Of a DNA stretch of 64,000 bases, positions 51,920 to 60,743 are shown piece by piece. Position 1 is the first letter of the stretch. Every line of letters starts with the position of its first letter. Source of the DNA: Sneathiella sp. GTDB lineage: Bacteria > Pseudomonadota > Alphaproteobacteria > Sneathiellales > Sneathiellaceae. Under the pieces are notes generated by a model. The model was given only the letters and a program-made list of their open reading frames with translations, did not search any database and had not been told where the DNA came from. The stretch spans positions 57,508 through 121,507 of the forward strand of contig NZ_NZMB01000005.1 in NCBI RefSeq assembly GCF_002694385.1. The letters run 5' to 3'. A program made the translations under genes and the position numbers.

Positions 51920-53359
51920 TTAATTGCCGTGTTTGATGACCACGGTTTTTAGCGTTGCAAAGGCGTATAAGGCCTCGAACCCCTTTTCCCGGCCGTGACC
52001 GGATGCCTTCATCCCGCCAAAGGGGAGTTCAACGCCGCCCCCGGCACCGTAATTATTGATAAAGACCTGACCGGATTTTACATTAGCCGACAGGCGCATG
52101 GCGCGGCCGATGTCGCGTGTCCAGATGCCTGCGGCCAAGCCATAAGGCGTTCCGTTGGCGATGCGGGCGGCATCCTCTTCATCTTTCATGCGGATGGCGA
52201 CAAGGACGGGACCGAAAATTTCCTGCTGCGCCAGCGGGTGATCCGGCGGCACATCGCCGATCAGCGTTGGCGTGACATAATACCCATTTTCCGGCGCGTT
52301 GGAGCCCATCTTTCCTTGCGCGAGAATGGGTAGCCCGTCTTTTTTCGCGAGTTCGATAAAGCCTTCAATCCGTTCTTTCTGGGCTTTGTTGACGACGGGG
52401 CCGAGATCGAGATCCTGATTGCCTGCGCCGACAGTCACTTTTTCGAAACGATTGGCAAGCTCCTGGGTGAAGCTGTCATAGATCGAGGCCTCAATCAGCG
52501 CGCGCGATCCGGCGCTACAGGTTTGCCCGGCATTATAGGTGATGCCCCGGACGATGGTTGTGGCCGCATCGTCCATATCCGCATCGGCAAAGACAATCTG
52601 CGGTGATTTGCCGCCGAGTTCCAGGGTGACCGGAATGACATTCTTCGCCGCAGCTTCCTGCACCAGCGTGCCCACTTCTGGCGAACCGGTGAAGCTGATG
52701 TGGGAGATGCCTGGATGAGAGGTGAGGGCGGCGCCTGCCTCCTCGCCAAGACCGGTGACAACATTGACGCTGCCTGCGGGAAATCCTGCTTCACGGAATA
52801 ATTCCGCGAGGGCGAGGGCGGAGAGGGAGGTATCTTCCGCCGGTTTCAGCACGATTGCATTGCCAACGGCGAGGGCCGGCGCAATAGAGCGGCCGGTCAT
52901 CTGCAGCGGATAGTTCCAGGGAACGATGTGTCCGGTCACACCATGAGGTTCATAAATGGTCATGACTGAAAAGCCATTCTGGAACGGGATTGTTTCACCG
53001 TGCAGCTTGTCAGCGGCGCCTGCGTAATATTCGAAATAGCGGGCGCAGACGGCGGCATCCGATTTTGCGACGCTGAGAGGTTTGCCTACATCCCGGCTTT
53101 CGATAGCCGCAAGTTTGTCGGTGTCGCGGCGGACAAGTTCGGCGAATTTATACATCAGGCGACCGCGTTCCTCGCCCGTCAGGCGGCCCCATTCTCCGTC
53201 GATAGCGGCTTGCGCTGCGGTGACGGCGGCATCAATCTCGGTGCGGCCGCCCCGGGCAATTTTGGCGATCTCGGTGCAGTCAGATGGGTTGACCACCGTG
53301 ATGCTTTCCCGGCTTGCAACCCAGGTTCCGTTAATGAAATGCTTGTGTTCGGGCAACAT
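51920..53359 (-). CDS. NAD(P)-dependent aldehyde dehydrogenase
   Basis: 479 residues of the ALDH superfamily. Seen: VPWNYPLQMTGRSIAPALA, FTGSPEVGTLVQ, VTLELGGKSPQIVF with the general-base Glu, GQTCSAGSR with the catalytic Cys, and EIFGPVLVAIRMKDEEDA. It is the third gene of a minus-strand unit after the ferredoxin reductase and ferredoxin, 26 bases downstream of the latter. It may oxidise an aldehyde formed by the P450 pathway (inference); substrate not readable. Confidence 0.92.
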   Translation of the reverse strand: MLPEHKHFINGTWVASRESITVVNPSDCTEIAKIARGGRTEIDAAVTAAQAAIDGEWGRLTGEERGRLMYKFAELVRRDTDKLAAIESRDVGKPLSVAKSDAAVCARYFEYYAGAADKLHGETIPFQNGFSVMTIYEPHGVTGHIVPWNYPLQMTGRSIAPALAVGNAIVLKPAEDTSLSALALAELFREAGFPAGSVNVVTGLGEEAGAALTSHPGISHISFTGSPEVGTLVQEAAAKNVIPVTLELGGKSPQIVFADADMDDAATTIVRGITYNAGQTCSAGSRALIEASIYDSFTQELANRFEKVTVGAGNQDLDLGPVVNKAQKERIEGFIELAKKDGLPILAQGKMGSNAPENGYYVTPTLIGDVPPDHPLAQQEIFGPVLVAIRMKDEEDAARIANGTPYGLAAGIWTRDIGRAMRLSANVKSGQVFINNYGAGGGVELPFGGMKASGHGREKGFEALYAFATLKTVVIKHGN

Positions 53360-53385
53360 ATACAGCTCTTCCCTTGGTTCTAATT

Positions 53386-53703
53386 TTAAAGATTTGTATC
53401 GCTGGAAAGTTCCAGTTCGATCCCGTCAAAGGCGGGTTCCATGATGATCTGGCATGACAGGCGGGACGCGGGCCGCAGTTCGGCGACAAGCTCCAGCAAG
53501 GCTTCCTCATCTTCTGAACGGGGCGGGAGTTTGTCTGCCCAGTCATCGCTGACATAGACATGACAGGTTGCGCAGGAGCAGCACCCACCGCAAAGCGCGG
53601 CGATGGTAAGGCCGGAATCCCGGATGGCCTCCATTGCCTTGTCGCCCTCTTTAGCTTCGATATCATGTTGTGTGCCGTTGGTGTCGGTAACTGAAATCCG
53701 CAT
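53386..53703 (-). CDS. [2Fe-2S] ferredoxin, P450 electron donor type
   Basis: 105 residues of the adrenodoxin/putidaredoxin class. Seen: cluster ligands C-x5-C-x2-C in CGGCCSCATC and a last ligand in LSCQI. Start taken at the second of two Mets (MMRIS) spaced well after GAGGAAG; the long frame to 53829 overlaps the reductase and is not credible. The gene sits directly downstream of a ferredoxin reductase, and a P450 gene lies 4.3 kb away, so together they form a class I P450 chain. Confidence 0.9.
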   Translation of the reverse strand: MRISVTDTNGTQHDIEAKEGDKAMEAIRDSGLTIAALCGGCCSCATCHVYVSDDWADKLPPRSEDEEALLELVAELRPASRLSCQIIMEPAFDGIELELSSDTNL

Positions 53704-53743
53704 CATTCTTCCTCGATTGTCTGTTGTGTGCGTCGTTTCTGCG

Positions 53744-54988
53744 TTATGTTGCTGTCGCTGCTTCAATGGCCTGCTTGATGCTGACCGTGGCGTCCGAAAG
53801 ATAATCCGGTGAGAGGGCGATGTTTTCATTTAATGCTTTTCGTGTCAGGACATGATCAAGCGGGCTGTTCACCGATTCCGAGCCGATAAAGATGCCACTT
53901 TTAAAAGAAAAGACTGAAAACTTCCCGTCTGCCGGAGACCCTTTGATTATTTGTGTATCCGCCTCGGAGATCAACCCGGCCATTTGCAGTTTATACTCAT
54001 ACTGATCGCTCCAGAACCAGGGGACCGCCTGATAGGGCGAGGGGGCCTTCATAATGACATATGCGGCATGCCTCCCCTGATCGGTTGCGTTCTGGACAGA
54101 TTCGATGCGGGTGAGGTGGCGGCCCCCATCTGCCCGAACGCGGCAGCAATCACCGATCGCAAAGATATGCGAATCGGACGTCTGAAGGGCGTCATTCACA
54201 AGAATGCCGTCCTCAACCGCGAGCCCGGCCGCTTCGGCAATGCCACAATTTGGCAGGGCGCCGACGCCGATCATCACCAGATCAGCCGGAAACTCTTTGC
54301 CACTGGCAAGGCGTATGCCCTTTAGCTGGTTGTTTTCCGAAACTATCTCTGAAACGCCTTCATTGCAAATCACCGTCGCGCCTTTGTCGCGATGCGTCTT
54401 TTCAAAGAAATTCGATATCTCCGGGCTGACCGCGCGCATCATGACGCGGGAGCTTGCCTCGATCACGGTGACCTGTTTATCCAGCTCCCGGGCAACGGCA
54501 GCGAATTCGAGACCAATAAACCCCCCGCCAATAATCGCAATTTGTCTGGCGCCGCCCAGCAATCGGGCCAGGCAATCAGCGTCGGTGACTGTCCGCAGCA
54601 TGACGACGCCCGGAAGGTTCGCCCCCGGTATGGATAGCGGGCGGCTGCGGGTGCCGGTCGCAAGGATCAGCCGGTCATAGGAAAGAGCCTTGCCCTCTGC
54701 AAGGAGCAGGCATTTTTTCTCCCGGTCAATGCTGCTGACAACCTCTCCAAGATGGAGATCAATGTTCCGCTCCGCCAGAAGCGCGGGTTTGGCAATCTGC
54801 AGCGCGTCACGGGTTACATTGCCTTTGAGATAGGCTTTGGAAAGCGGGGGGCGCTGATACGGCAAGAACGCTTCATCCCCGACGAGCGCGATCTTTCCGG
54901 TGAAGCCTTCGATGCGCAACGACAGCGCAGCCTGAACTCCGGCCTGACCGGCACCTGCAATAACGATTCTTTCAATTTCAGTCGACAT
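53744..54988 (-). CDS. FAD-dependent ferredoxin reductase (putidaredoxin-reductase type)
   Basis: 414 residues. Seen: FAD motif IVIAGAGQAGVQAALSL, QRPPLSKAYL, NAD motif AIIGGGFIGLEFAA, the FAIGDCCRV second FAD site, and a C-terminal domain with YQAVPWFWSDQYEYKLQMAG. It reduces the adjacent ferredoxin with NAD(P)H. First gene of the minus-strand unit, divergent from the thiolase-P450 operon across 155 bases. Confidence 0.92.
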   Translation of the reverse strand: MSTEIERIVIAGAGQAGVQAALSLRIEGFTGKIALVGDEAFLPYQRPPLSKAYLKGNVTRDALQIAKPALLAERNIDLHLGEVVSSIDREKKCLLLAEGKALSYDRLILATGTRSRPLSIPGANLPGVVMLRTVTDADCLARLLGGARQIAIIGGGFIGLEFAAVARELDKQVTVIEASSRVMMRAVSPEISNFFEKTHRDKGATVICNEGVSEIVSENNQLKGIRLASGKEFPADLVMIGVGALPNCGIAEAAGLAVEDGILVNDALQTSDSHIFAIGDCCRVRADGGRHLTRIESVQNATDQGRHAAYVIMKAPSPYQAVPWFWSDQYEYKLQMAGLISEADTQIIKGSPADGKFSVFSFKSGIFIGSESVNSPLDHVLTRKALNENIALSPDYLSDATVSIKQAIEAATAT

Positions 54989-55143
54989 AAGTCTTGATGA
55001 ACTCTTCTGTTATGAGCGCTGCGACGCATATTTTTAACACATGTGACAGGTCGCTTTCGAGGCTCTTTTTATATTGCATTGATATTACTGATATGCAAGT
55101 ATGATATTTCAAGAAACAAAATTTTAATGGGTAGCGGGAGTTC

Positions 55144-56319
55144 ATGGGAACATCTAACAGAAAGCCTCATATCGTTGGCGTCGGACAGAGCGAATATACG
55201 AAATGGGGTGGTATCAAAGATAGAAGCCAGTTTCAGGTAACAGCGGAAGCGATAGTTTCCGCCGTTCGCGATGCCGGATTAAAAGTAACGGATATTGATG
55301 GCTTCACTTCCTTTTCAAATGATACAAATCATGCACCGCTGATGCAGGTTGCTCTTGGCGTGCCGGAGTTGCGCTATTCCGCCATGGTCTGGGGCGGAGG
55401 CGGTGGTGGCTCCTGCGGGGCAATATCATTGGCCTGTGCGGCAATCGAATCTGGTCAGGCCGATGTTGTCGTTGCCTATCGCGGCCTGTGTCAGGGGCAG
55501 GGGCAGCGCTTCGGCCTTTTTGGCGGAGATCGTCCGCACAGCAGTTTTATTTTCCCCTATGGGCTGTTTGCCCCGGCCCAGATGTTGGCGCCACTGGTTC
55601 AGCGGTTCATGCATGACTATCCGATCAAGCCGGAGCATCTGGCGGAGATCGCCCTGAATGCGCGCGCCAATGCCAACCGGAACCCGAATGCGGTGATGGG
55701 GGGTAAGGAACTGACGAAGGAACAGTATTTCGCCTCCCGCTGGATTGCCGAACCGCTGCGGCTCTATGACTGCTGCCTTGAAACTGATGGGGCGGCCGCC
55801 GTTGTGATCACCACGAAGGAGCGGGCGCGGGATCTGGAGAGTAAATCCGTTGAAATTCTGGCGGCGGCCCATGGCAGCGGTACGGGATGGGGGACGGGTC
55901 CTCTTGGCAGTCACAATATGCCGACAGAGACCTATTGTTCCACCAATAACCGGCGGATTGCAAAGGAGCTCTTTGCGAAGGCGGGGCTTACCCCCGCAGA
56001 TATAGATGTCGCACAGATTTATGATCATTTCTCCGGTCTCGTTCTGATGGCGCTGGAGGATTTCGGCTTCTGCGGCAAGGGCGAGAGCGGGGCCTTTGTT
56101 GAGGAAGGAAATATCCGCTGGAAGGGCGGAAAGCTGCCGATCAATACTTCCGGCGGCCAGCTTTCTGAGGCCTATGTTCATGGCGTCAACCTGATGATTG
56201 AGGGGGTGCGCCAGCTTCGCGGGCAGTCCACGTCACAGGTTGAGAATGCCGAAACCTGTCTTGTTACGTCCGGCCTCGGTACCTCGCCGTCAGGCGCCAT
56301 CATTCTGGGGAGGTCATAA
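55144..56319 (+). CDS. Thiolase-fold protein (SCP-x/Ltp2-like)
   Basis: 391 residues. Seen: IVGVGQSEYTKWGG at the N-terminus, GGGGGGSCGAISLACAAIESG, ETDGAAAVVITT, AQIYDHFSGLVLMALED and INTSGGQLSEAYVHG. This is the non-classical thiolase branch whose members pair with a DUF35 protein; some (Ltp2) act as retro-aldolases in side-chain degradation rather than as thiolases. The DUF35 gene overlaps its stop codon by one base, strong evidence of a complex. The exact carbon-carbon cleavage is unknown. Confidence 0.87.
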   Translation: MGTSNRKPHIVGVGQSEYTKWGGIKDRSQFQVTAEAIVSAVRDAGLKVTDIDGFTSFSNDTNHAPLMQVALGVPELRYSAMVWGGGGGGSCGAISLACAAIESGQADVVVAYRGLCQGQGQRFGLFGGDRPHSSFIFPYGLFAPAQMLAPLVQRFMHDYPIKPEHLAEIALNARANANRNPNAVMGGKELTKEQYFASRWIAEPLRLYDCCLETDGAAAVVITTKERARDLESKSVEILAAAHGSGTGWGTGPLGSHNMPTETYCSTNNRRIAKELFAKAGLTPADIDVAQIYDHFSGLVLMALEDFGFCGKGESGAFVEEGNIRWKGGKLPINTSGGQLSEAYVHGVNLMIEGVRQLRGQSTSQVENAETCLVTSGLGTSPSGAIILGRS

Positions 56320-56747
56320 TGCCCTATTTTCCTGAGACAATGCCGCAACCAACGCCGGTCATGTATGAAGCCGATTTCTGGAACGCCTGCAAGGAGAAGC
56401 ATCTGCGCTTTCAGTCTTGCGCCGATTGCGGTCAGCTCCGGCATCCGCCAACACCGATCTGTCCGCACTGCCATTCAACGAATATCAAATGGGTCGATGC
56501 ACCGGAGGAAGCGGAAGTTTTTTCCTTCACCGTTGTCCATCACGCGAGCCATCCGGCGGTAAAGTCAAAGCTCCCCTATGTTGTTGGCATTCTGACTTTC
56601 GAGGGGATGGACGGGGTTCGTCTGGTCAGCAATGTGACGGACATTCCGACCGATCAGGTGAAAATCGGCATGAAAGTGAAAATCTGGTGGGATGATATTG
56701 GCGATGGGAATTTCGTTCCCCGTTTTCGCCCTGTAGAGAGCAAGTGA
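56319..56747 (+). CDS. DUF35/OB-fold zinc-ribbon partner of the thiolase
   Basis: 142 residues. Seen: rubredoxin-like zinc ribbon C-x2-C-x11-C-x2-C (CADCG ... CPHC) near residues 33-50 followed by an OB-fold (FSFTVVHHASHPAVK, YVVGILTFEGMDGVRLVSN). Such proteins bind the thiolase-like partner and may hold the acyl-CoA. Start overlaps the thiolase stop (TAATG). Confidence 0.9.
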   Translation: MPYFPETMPQPTPVMYEADFWNACKEKHLRFQSCADCGQLRHPPTPICPHCHSTNIKWVDAPEEAEVFSFTVVHHASHPAVKSKLPYVVGILTFEGMDGVRLVSNVTDIPTDQVKIGMKVKIWWDDIGDGNFVPRFRPVESK

Positions 56748-56757
56748 GAAACTGTTT

Positions 56758-57969
56758 ATGAGTGATAATAATAGTAATAAAGGCCCGCTTTCCGGCATCC
56801 GTGTCCTCGATGTCGGGACCATGATCGCGGGGCCTGTCGTCGGGACATTGCTTGCCGATTTTGGGGCCGAGGTTATCAAGGTGGAGCAGCCGGGAAGCGG
56901 CGATCCGCTCCGTGGCGTGGGACCGCAGGTCAATGGGGAAGGGCTCTACTGGCATGTGGAAAACCGCAACAAGAAATCGGTGACGGCCAACCTGCGTGTG
57001 CCGGACGGGCAGAAAATCCTGCGCGGTCTTGCCCGGCATGTGGATGTCGTGGTGGAGAATTTCCGTCCCGGGACCATGGACCGCTGGAACATCGGTTATG
57101 ACGCGCTGGCCAAGGAAAACCCGAACCTGATCATGCTGAGCGTGTCAGGCTTTGGGCAGACGGGGCCCTATTCCCAGCGGCGCGCCTATGACCGGATTGC
57201 CCTTGCCATGGGTGGTTTGCTCAATATCACCGGCTATCCGGATCGCCCGCCGGTTCGTCCGGGCACGGCAATGGCGGACTATCAGTCAGCCATTCTGGGC
57301 GCCTTTTCAGTGATGGTTGCGATTTACAATCGCGATGCAAAGGGCGGGACGGGGCAGCATATTGACCTGTCGCTATTTGAATCAATCTTCCGTTTTACCG
57401 ATATTCTCGCGACGGCCTGTGACAAGGTGGGGATGAACCGGCAGCGTAATGGCAATATGCATTTTGCCGCCGCGCCTGGCGATCATTTCGAAACCAGTGA
57501 CGGGCGCTTCATTGTCATCACGGTGTCCGCCAATTCGGTTTTTGAAAGCCTGGCGAGCGCGATGGAGCGTCCGGACTTACCTAAAGATCCCAAATTCACC
57601 AGCCATGCGGCGAGGTGGGAGAATATTGTCGAAATAAACGGCATTGTCCGTGACTGGATAAAGAATACGCCGGTTGAAGAGGTTGCCTCTCGGCTGGACA
57701 AATTCAATGTCGCCTATGCCTTTATATATTCTGCGGAAGATATTCTGGCTGATCCGCATTATGCCGCGCGGCAAAGCATGATGGAAATAGAGACGGAAAA
57801 AGCAGGTTTAATAAAGATACAGGCGCCGCAACCGAAGTTCAGCGCGACACCGGCTCCGCCACTTAAGGCGGCACCGACGCTTGGTGCAGATACAGATAGC
57901 CTGCTCAAATCCCTTCTCGGGATGTCAGAGAGGGAACTTGATGACTTACGCAAGGCAGACATCATTTAA
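56758..57969 (+). CDS. Class III CoA-transferase (CaiB/BaiF family)
   Basis: 403 residues. Moves CoA between carboxylates. Seen: GIRVLDVGTMIAGPVVGTLLADFGAEVIKVE in pieces at the N-terminus, NKKSVTANL, VVVENFRPGTMDRW, VSGFGQTGPYSQR, and the catalytic Asp in TAMADYQSA. It follows the DUF35 gene by 10 bases and precedes the P450. It probably activates the P450 pathway substrate or product without ATP cost (inference). Confidence 0.92.
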   Translation: MSDNNSNKGPLSGIRVLDVGTMIAGPVVGTLLADFGAEVIKVEQPGSGDPLRGVGPQVNGEGLYWHVENRNKKSVTANLRVPDGQKILRGLARHVDVVVENFRPGTMDRWNIGYDALAKENPNLIMLSVSGFGQTGPYSQRRAYDRIALAMGGLLNITGYPDRPPVRPGTAMADYQSAILGAFSVMVAIYNRDAKGGTGQHIDLSLFESIFRFTDILATACDKVGMNRQRNGNMHFAAAPGDHFETSDGRFIVITVSANSVFESLASAMERPDLPKDPKFTSHAARWENIVEINGIVRDWIKNTPVEEVASRLDKFNVAYAFIYSAEDILADPHYAARQSMMEIETEKAGLIKIQAPQPKFSATPAPPLKAAPTLGADTDSLLKSLLGMSERELDDLRKADII

Positions 57970-58043
57970 CAGTTGGAAGAACTCGCGCTACGGCCTCCCG
58001 AAAATACTCCGTAGCGTATTTTTAATAGAACTGGAGAACAGCC

Positions 58044-59291
58044 ATGACAACGGATACATTGGATGTCGATAAGACGGATTTCGTTAATCCGGAATTCACG
58101 GAAAATCCGCTGAGTTATCTCAATCGCATCCGCGAGCAGGAGCCCATTCATTGGAACGACCGGCATAAGGCATGGTTCGTGACCCGTTTTGACGATGTGA
58201 CGGACGGCTTTAAGGATGATCGCCTGTCGGCCAACCGGATCAAGCTTTTCCGGGAGCGGAGACTGAAGGAATCCCAGCGGGATACCATTGGTCGAACCAT
58301 TGGCATTCTGGAGACCTGGATGGCGTTTCAGGACGAGCCGGAGCATCGTCGTCTGCGCAGTATCGTTCACAAGGCCTTTACGCCTCAGGTAGTGGCGCAG
58401 ATGGATGCCAGCATCAAGGAACTGGTGCGGAGCCGCGTTGCTGCTGTGGCTGAGAAATTGGAAAAGGACCCGACGACGCCCATTGACCTGATGCAGGAAG
58501 TGGCCTTTCAGGTTCCGGGACCTGTGGTGTGCAGTATGCTGGGCGTTTCCGTTGATGATCAGGATAAGTTCATGGCCTGGTCTGAAGAAATCTCGTCGGT
58601 GATCGGCGGTTATGTCGCTGACGACAACCGTCTGGAAAAGGCCCATAAGGCGATTGAGGCGCTGGAAGAATATCTGACCGCCGTGATTGAAAGCACCTCA
58701 TCCGACGAAGATAATCTGATGGCGCGCCTTGTTGCGGCCGAAAGCGAGGGCGACAAGCTATCCCGTGAAGAGGCCATCGGAACGGGTATTCTCGTTCTTT
58801 TTGGGGGCAACCGGACGACGGTGGGCATGATCGGCAATGGTCTTCGGGCATTGATACTCAACCCCGATGCGCGGGCGGAATTTGAAGCCAATCCGGCGCT
58901 TGTCTCCAATGTGGTGGAGGAAATCATGCGCTGGGAGTCCCATACGAAAGTCACGGTTCGTGTCGTCAAGGAGCCATTTGAATGGCATGGCAAGAAGATG
59001 GAAGTCGGACAGCGGATTTTTCTTTCTCCCATGGCGGCTAATCACGATCCATCGGTGTTTGAAGAGCCGGGTAAATTTGACATTTCCCGGGAAAATTCCC
59101 GTCGCCATCTGGCGTTCGGGACAGGCATCCATAGCTGTTTGGGTTCCACTCTTGCCCGGATGGAGATGAAAATCGTTTTCTCTGAAATGCTTCCGTTGCT
59201 TGGCAAGATGAAAATGGTCAATCCGACAAGCAAATGGGTTCCGGCGATTGTCAACCGCGCGCAGGAGGAAATGCTCGTAGTTGCGAAATAA
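58044..59291 (+). CDS. Cytochrome P450 with an altered I-helix
   Basis: 415 residues, soluble bacterial type. Seen: EIMRW (the ExxR motif), haem loop FGTGIHSCLG with Cys365 as iron ligand, and the I-helix stretch FGGNRTT (253-259), where the usual acidic residue before the Thr is Arg257. GGAGAA precedes the ATG. Last gene of the thiolase-DUF35-CoA-transferase operon, closed by a terminator. Electrons should come from the ferredoxin and reductase at 53.4-55.0 kb. The substrate could be a terpenoid, steroid or aromatic side chain; not determinable here. Confidence 0.93.
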   Translation: MTTDTLDVDKTDFVNPEFTENPLSYLNRIREQEPIHWNDRHKAWFVTRFDDVTDGFKDDRLSANRIKLFRERRLKESQRDTIGRTIGILETWMAFQDEPEHRRLRSIVHKAFTPQVVAQMDASIKELVRSRVAAVAEKLEKDPTTPIDLMQEVAFQVPGPVVCSMLGVSVDDQDKFMAWSEEISSVIGGYVADDNRLEKAHKAIEALEEYLTAVIESTSSDEDNLMARLVAAESEGDKLSREEAIGTGILVLFGGNRTTVGMIGNGLRALILNPDARAEFEANPALVSNVVEEIMRWESHTKVTVRVVKEPFEWHGKKMEVGQRIFLSPMAANHDPSVFEEPGKFDISRENSRRHLAFGTGIHSCLGSTLARMEMKIVFSEMLPLLGKMKMVNPTSKWVPAIVNRAQEEMLVVAK

Positions 59292-59360
59292 GCGGGATAG
59301 GGGCTGACTTTTCAGTTGGTTATATTAGACGAGCCCTGAAGCCCATGACTTCAGGTGATG

Positions 59361-59402
59361 CCGTCGGTGCCTTGCTGTATTGGGCGCCGACGGTTTTTTT
59401 AA
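59361..59402 (+). terminator. Terminator after the P450 gene
   Basis: CCGTCGG / CCGACGG stem with further pairing inside, followed by a long T-run. Confidence 0.85.
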
Positions 59403-59471
59403 TTTATTCCCTGTCCATAGTAAGATGTTTTTATGAAAATGCCTCCATTGAGCAAAAAAGATGTTGCAATT

Positions 59472-59490
59472 GCGAATGATTATCATTATT
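59472..59490. promoter_or_regulatory. Fur box upstream of a conserved unknown
   Basis: GCGAATGATTATCATTATT matches the 19-bp Fur consensus at 15 of 19 positions, with the core AATGATTATCATT intact. It ends only 9 bases before the first ATG of the next frame, so that gene probably starts later. Confidence 0.65.
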
Positions 59491-59498
59491 AAAATGAT

Positions 59499-60050
59499 AT
59501 GACGACTTTTAAACATACCCAAACGATGAATTCTGAAAAATCCGTGCCGGACAGCCTGACGGATCTGTCCTGGTCAGAGCAGCTCACATTATGGAGCATG
59601 CGCTACTGGTCGGATGGCTTCAGGCAGAATTACTCTCCCTATGAAACGTTGCGGGAAGCCTATTCGCGGACCAGATGTCCGGGGGCATTGATGGCGCTGG
59701 ATAACTTTTTATCGCTTGTGGTTGCCGGACATAGCCGGGTGATTGATATCCGCTGCCTGTGCTGTGAGGGGATTTCAGAAGACGAATGGTGCCTGTTACA
59801 GTCTCTCGCACTTGCCCAGTCCGATTGTGGCGGGCAGATCAAGGAAATGTTGTCGGGTTTTCTTGAGCCGGCAACAGCGCGGGTCGCGCAGTCGGTGATC
59901 ATAGGCTGGGCAAAGGAGTTGCGAGAGGGCGGGTTGATCTTGCCGCTTCGCTCAAGAGTGCTCGAAACGATCCCATTAACGCATGTGGTCGAGGGGAGGG
60001 GGATAACGCTCCGTGTCTATACAAATCCGCAGACAGCGACACTCCACTGA
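59499..60050 (+). CDS. Uncharacterised protein downstream of a Fur box
   Basis: 183 residues, mostly helical, no signal peptide or membrane segment. Seen: LSWSEQLTLWSMRYW, ALDNFLSLVV, RCLCCEGISEDEWCLLQSLAL and a cysteine-rich middle (C86, C88, C89 area). I do not recognise a named family, though the pattern resembles uncharacterised alphaproteobacterial proteins. Because the Fur box ends at 59490, the second Met (59526, MNSEKSVPDS) is the more likely start; neither has a good ribosome site. Probably iron-regulated. Confidence 0.65.
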   Translation: MTTFKHTQTMNSEKSVPDSLTDLSWSEQLTLWSMRYWSDGFRQNYSPYETLREAYSRTRCPGALMALDNFLSLVVAGHSRVIDIRCLCCEGISEDEWCLLQSLALAQSDCGGQIKEMLSGFLEPATARVAQSVIIGWAKELREGGLILPLRSRVLETIPLTHVVEGRGITLRVYTNPQTATLH

Positions 60051-60743
60051 GAATGTCGAGGTCGCGCAGGAAGCGAAATTGGACTGGTGGCGGATGTTGA
60101 GTATGAGTGCCGACACCGAGCAGGCCGGATTTGCCGACATGTACTGGCGGGAAGTCTGCAAGGATTTTGAGAAAGTAAATAAGTACCCAAGTTGAATAAG
60201 ATCCTGCCGGATCAAAATTTTTTACAGGATATTTTTCCTGCTTGCAGGGAAAATTATAGAGACGGGTTCGTCTGGGACTACAACCTCCACCATTCCTTCC
60301 CAGGCGGGCCCGGATCTATCTTCTGATCCTCTTCTTTCAGAGCCCAAATATTTCCTTATCCATATCTTCCCCATCACCTCCGGAAAGCTGGTATCGCGTT
60401 CGGTTTTCATGACGCGGATGTATGCCAGCCTGACTTTCTGGTGATGCTGTATCTTTCTGGCGCCTAAGTGCTTGCCGTCGGAACGGAGGCTTGTCGCGTA
60501 TTAGGTGACCGTTTTTCCTTCGAGCGTGGATTGCCGTTCGCTGTCCGCCTCTTGTTGCAAAAATCCTTATATTCTGAACGGGAGAATCAAAGGGTCTGAC
60601 GGTTTTCAAAAATCAAGATCGTATAAGATAATGTAAAATATGATAAAATTACATATCCAAAATTAAATCAAAATTGCAGAATATATTGTTGACAATATTA
60701 TCGGCAATTTATATCGTTTTTTCAACAGGGAGAAATAGCCAGC
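60051..60743. other. Intergenic region before the GntR operon
   Basis: 693 bases. A 60-residue frame (60013-60195) overlaps the previous gene in another phase; its end, EVCKDFEKVNKYPS, looks protein-like but there is no support beyond that. An imperfect inverted repeat (60231-60254) may be a hairpin. The last 120 bases are very AT-rich and hold the GntR operator. Minus-strand frames near 60222-60610 show no motifs. Confidence 0.5.
60683..60698. promoter_or_regulatory. Perfect palindrome upstream of the GntR gene
   Basis: ATATTGTTGACAATAT, an inverted repeat of 7 bases around TG. TTGTnnACAA fits the binding style of FadR/FCD-type GntR proteins. It lies 45 bases before the start, consistent with autoregulation. 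Confidence 0.65.

Noticed and set aside
60013-60195. 60-residue frame overlapping the end of the Fur-linked unknown gene
   Set aside because: Its end looks protein-like, but there is no ribosome site or homology that I can recognise; kept only as a note in the intergenic entry.
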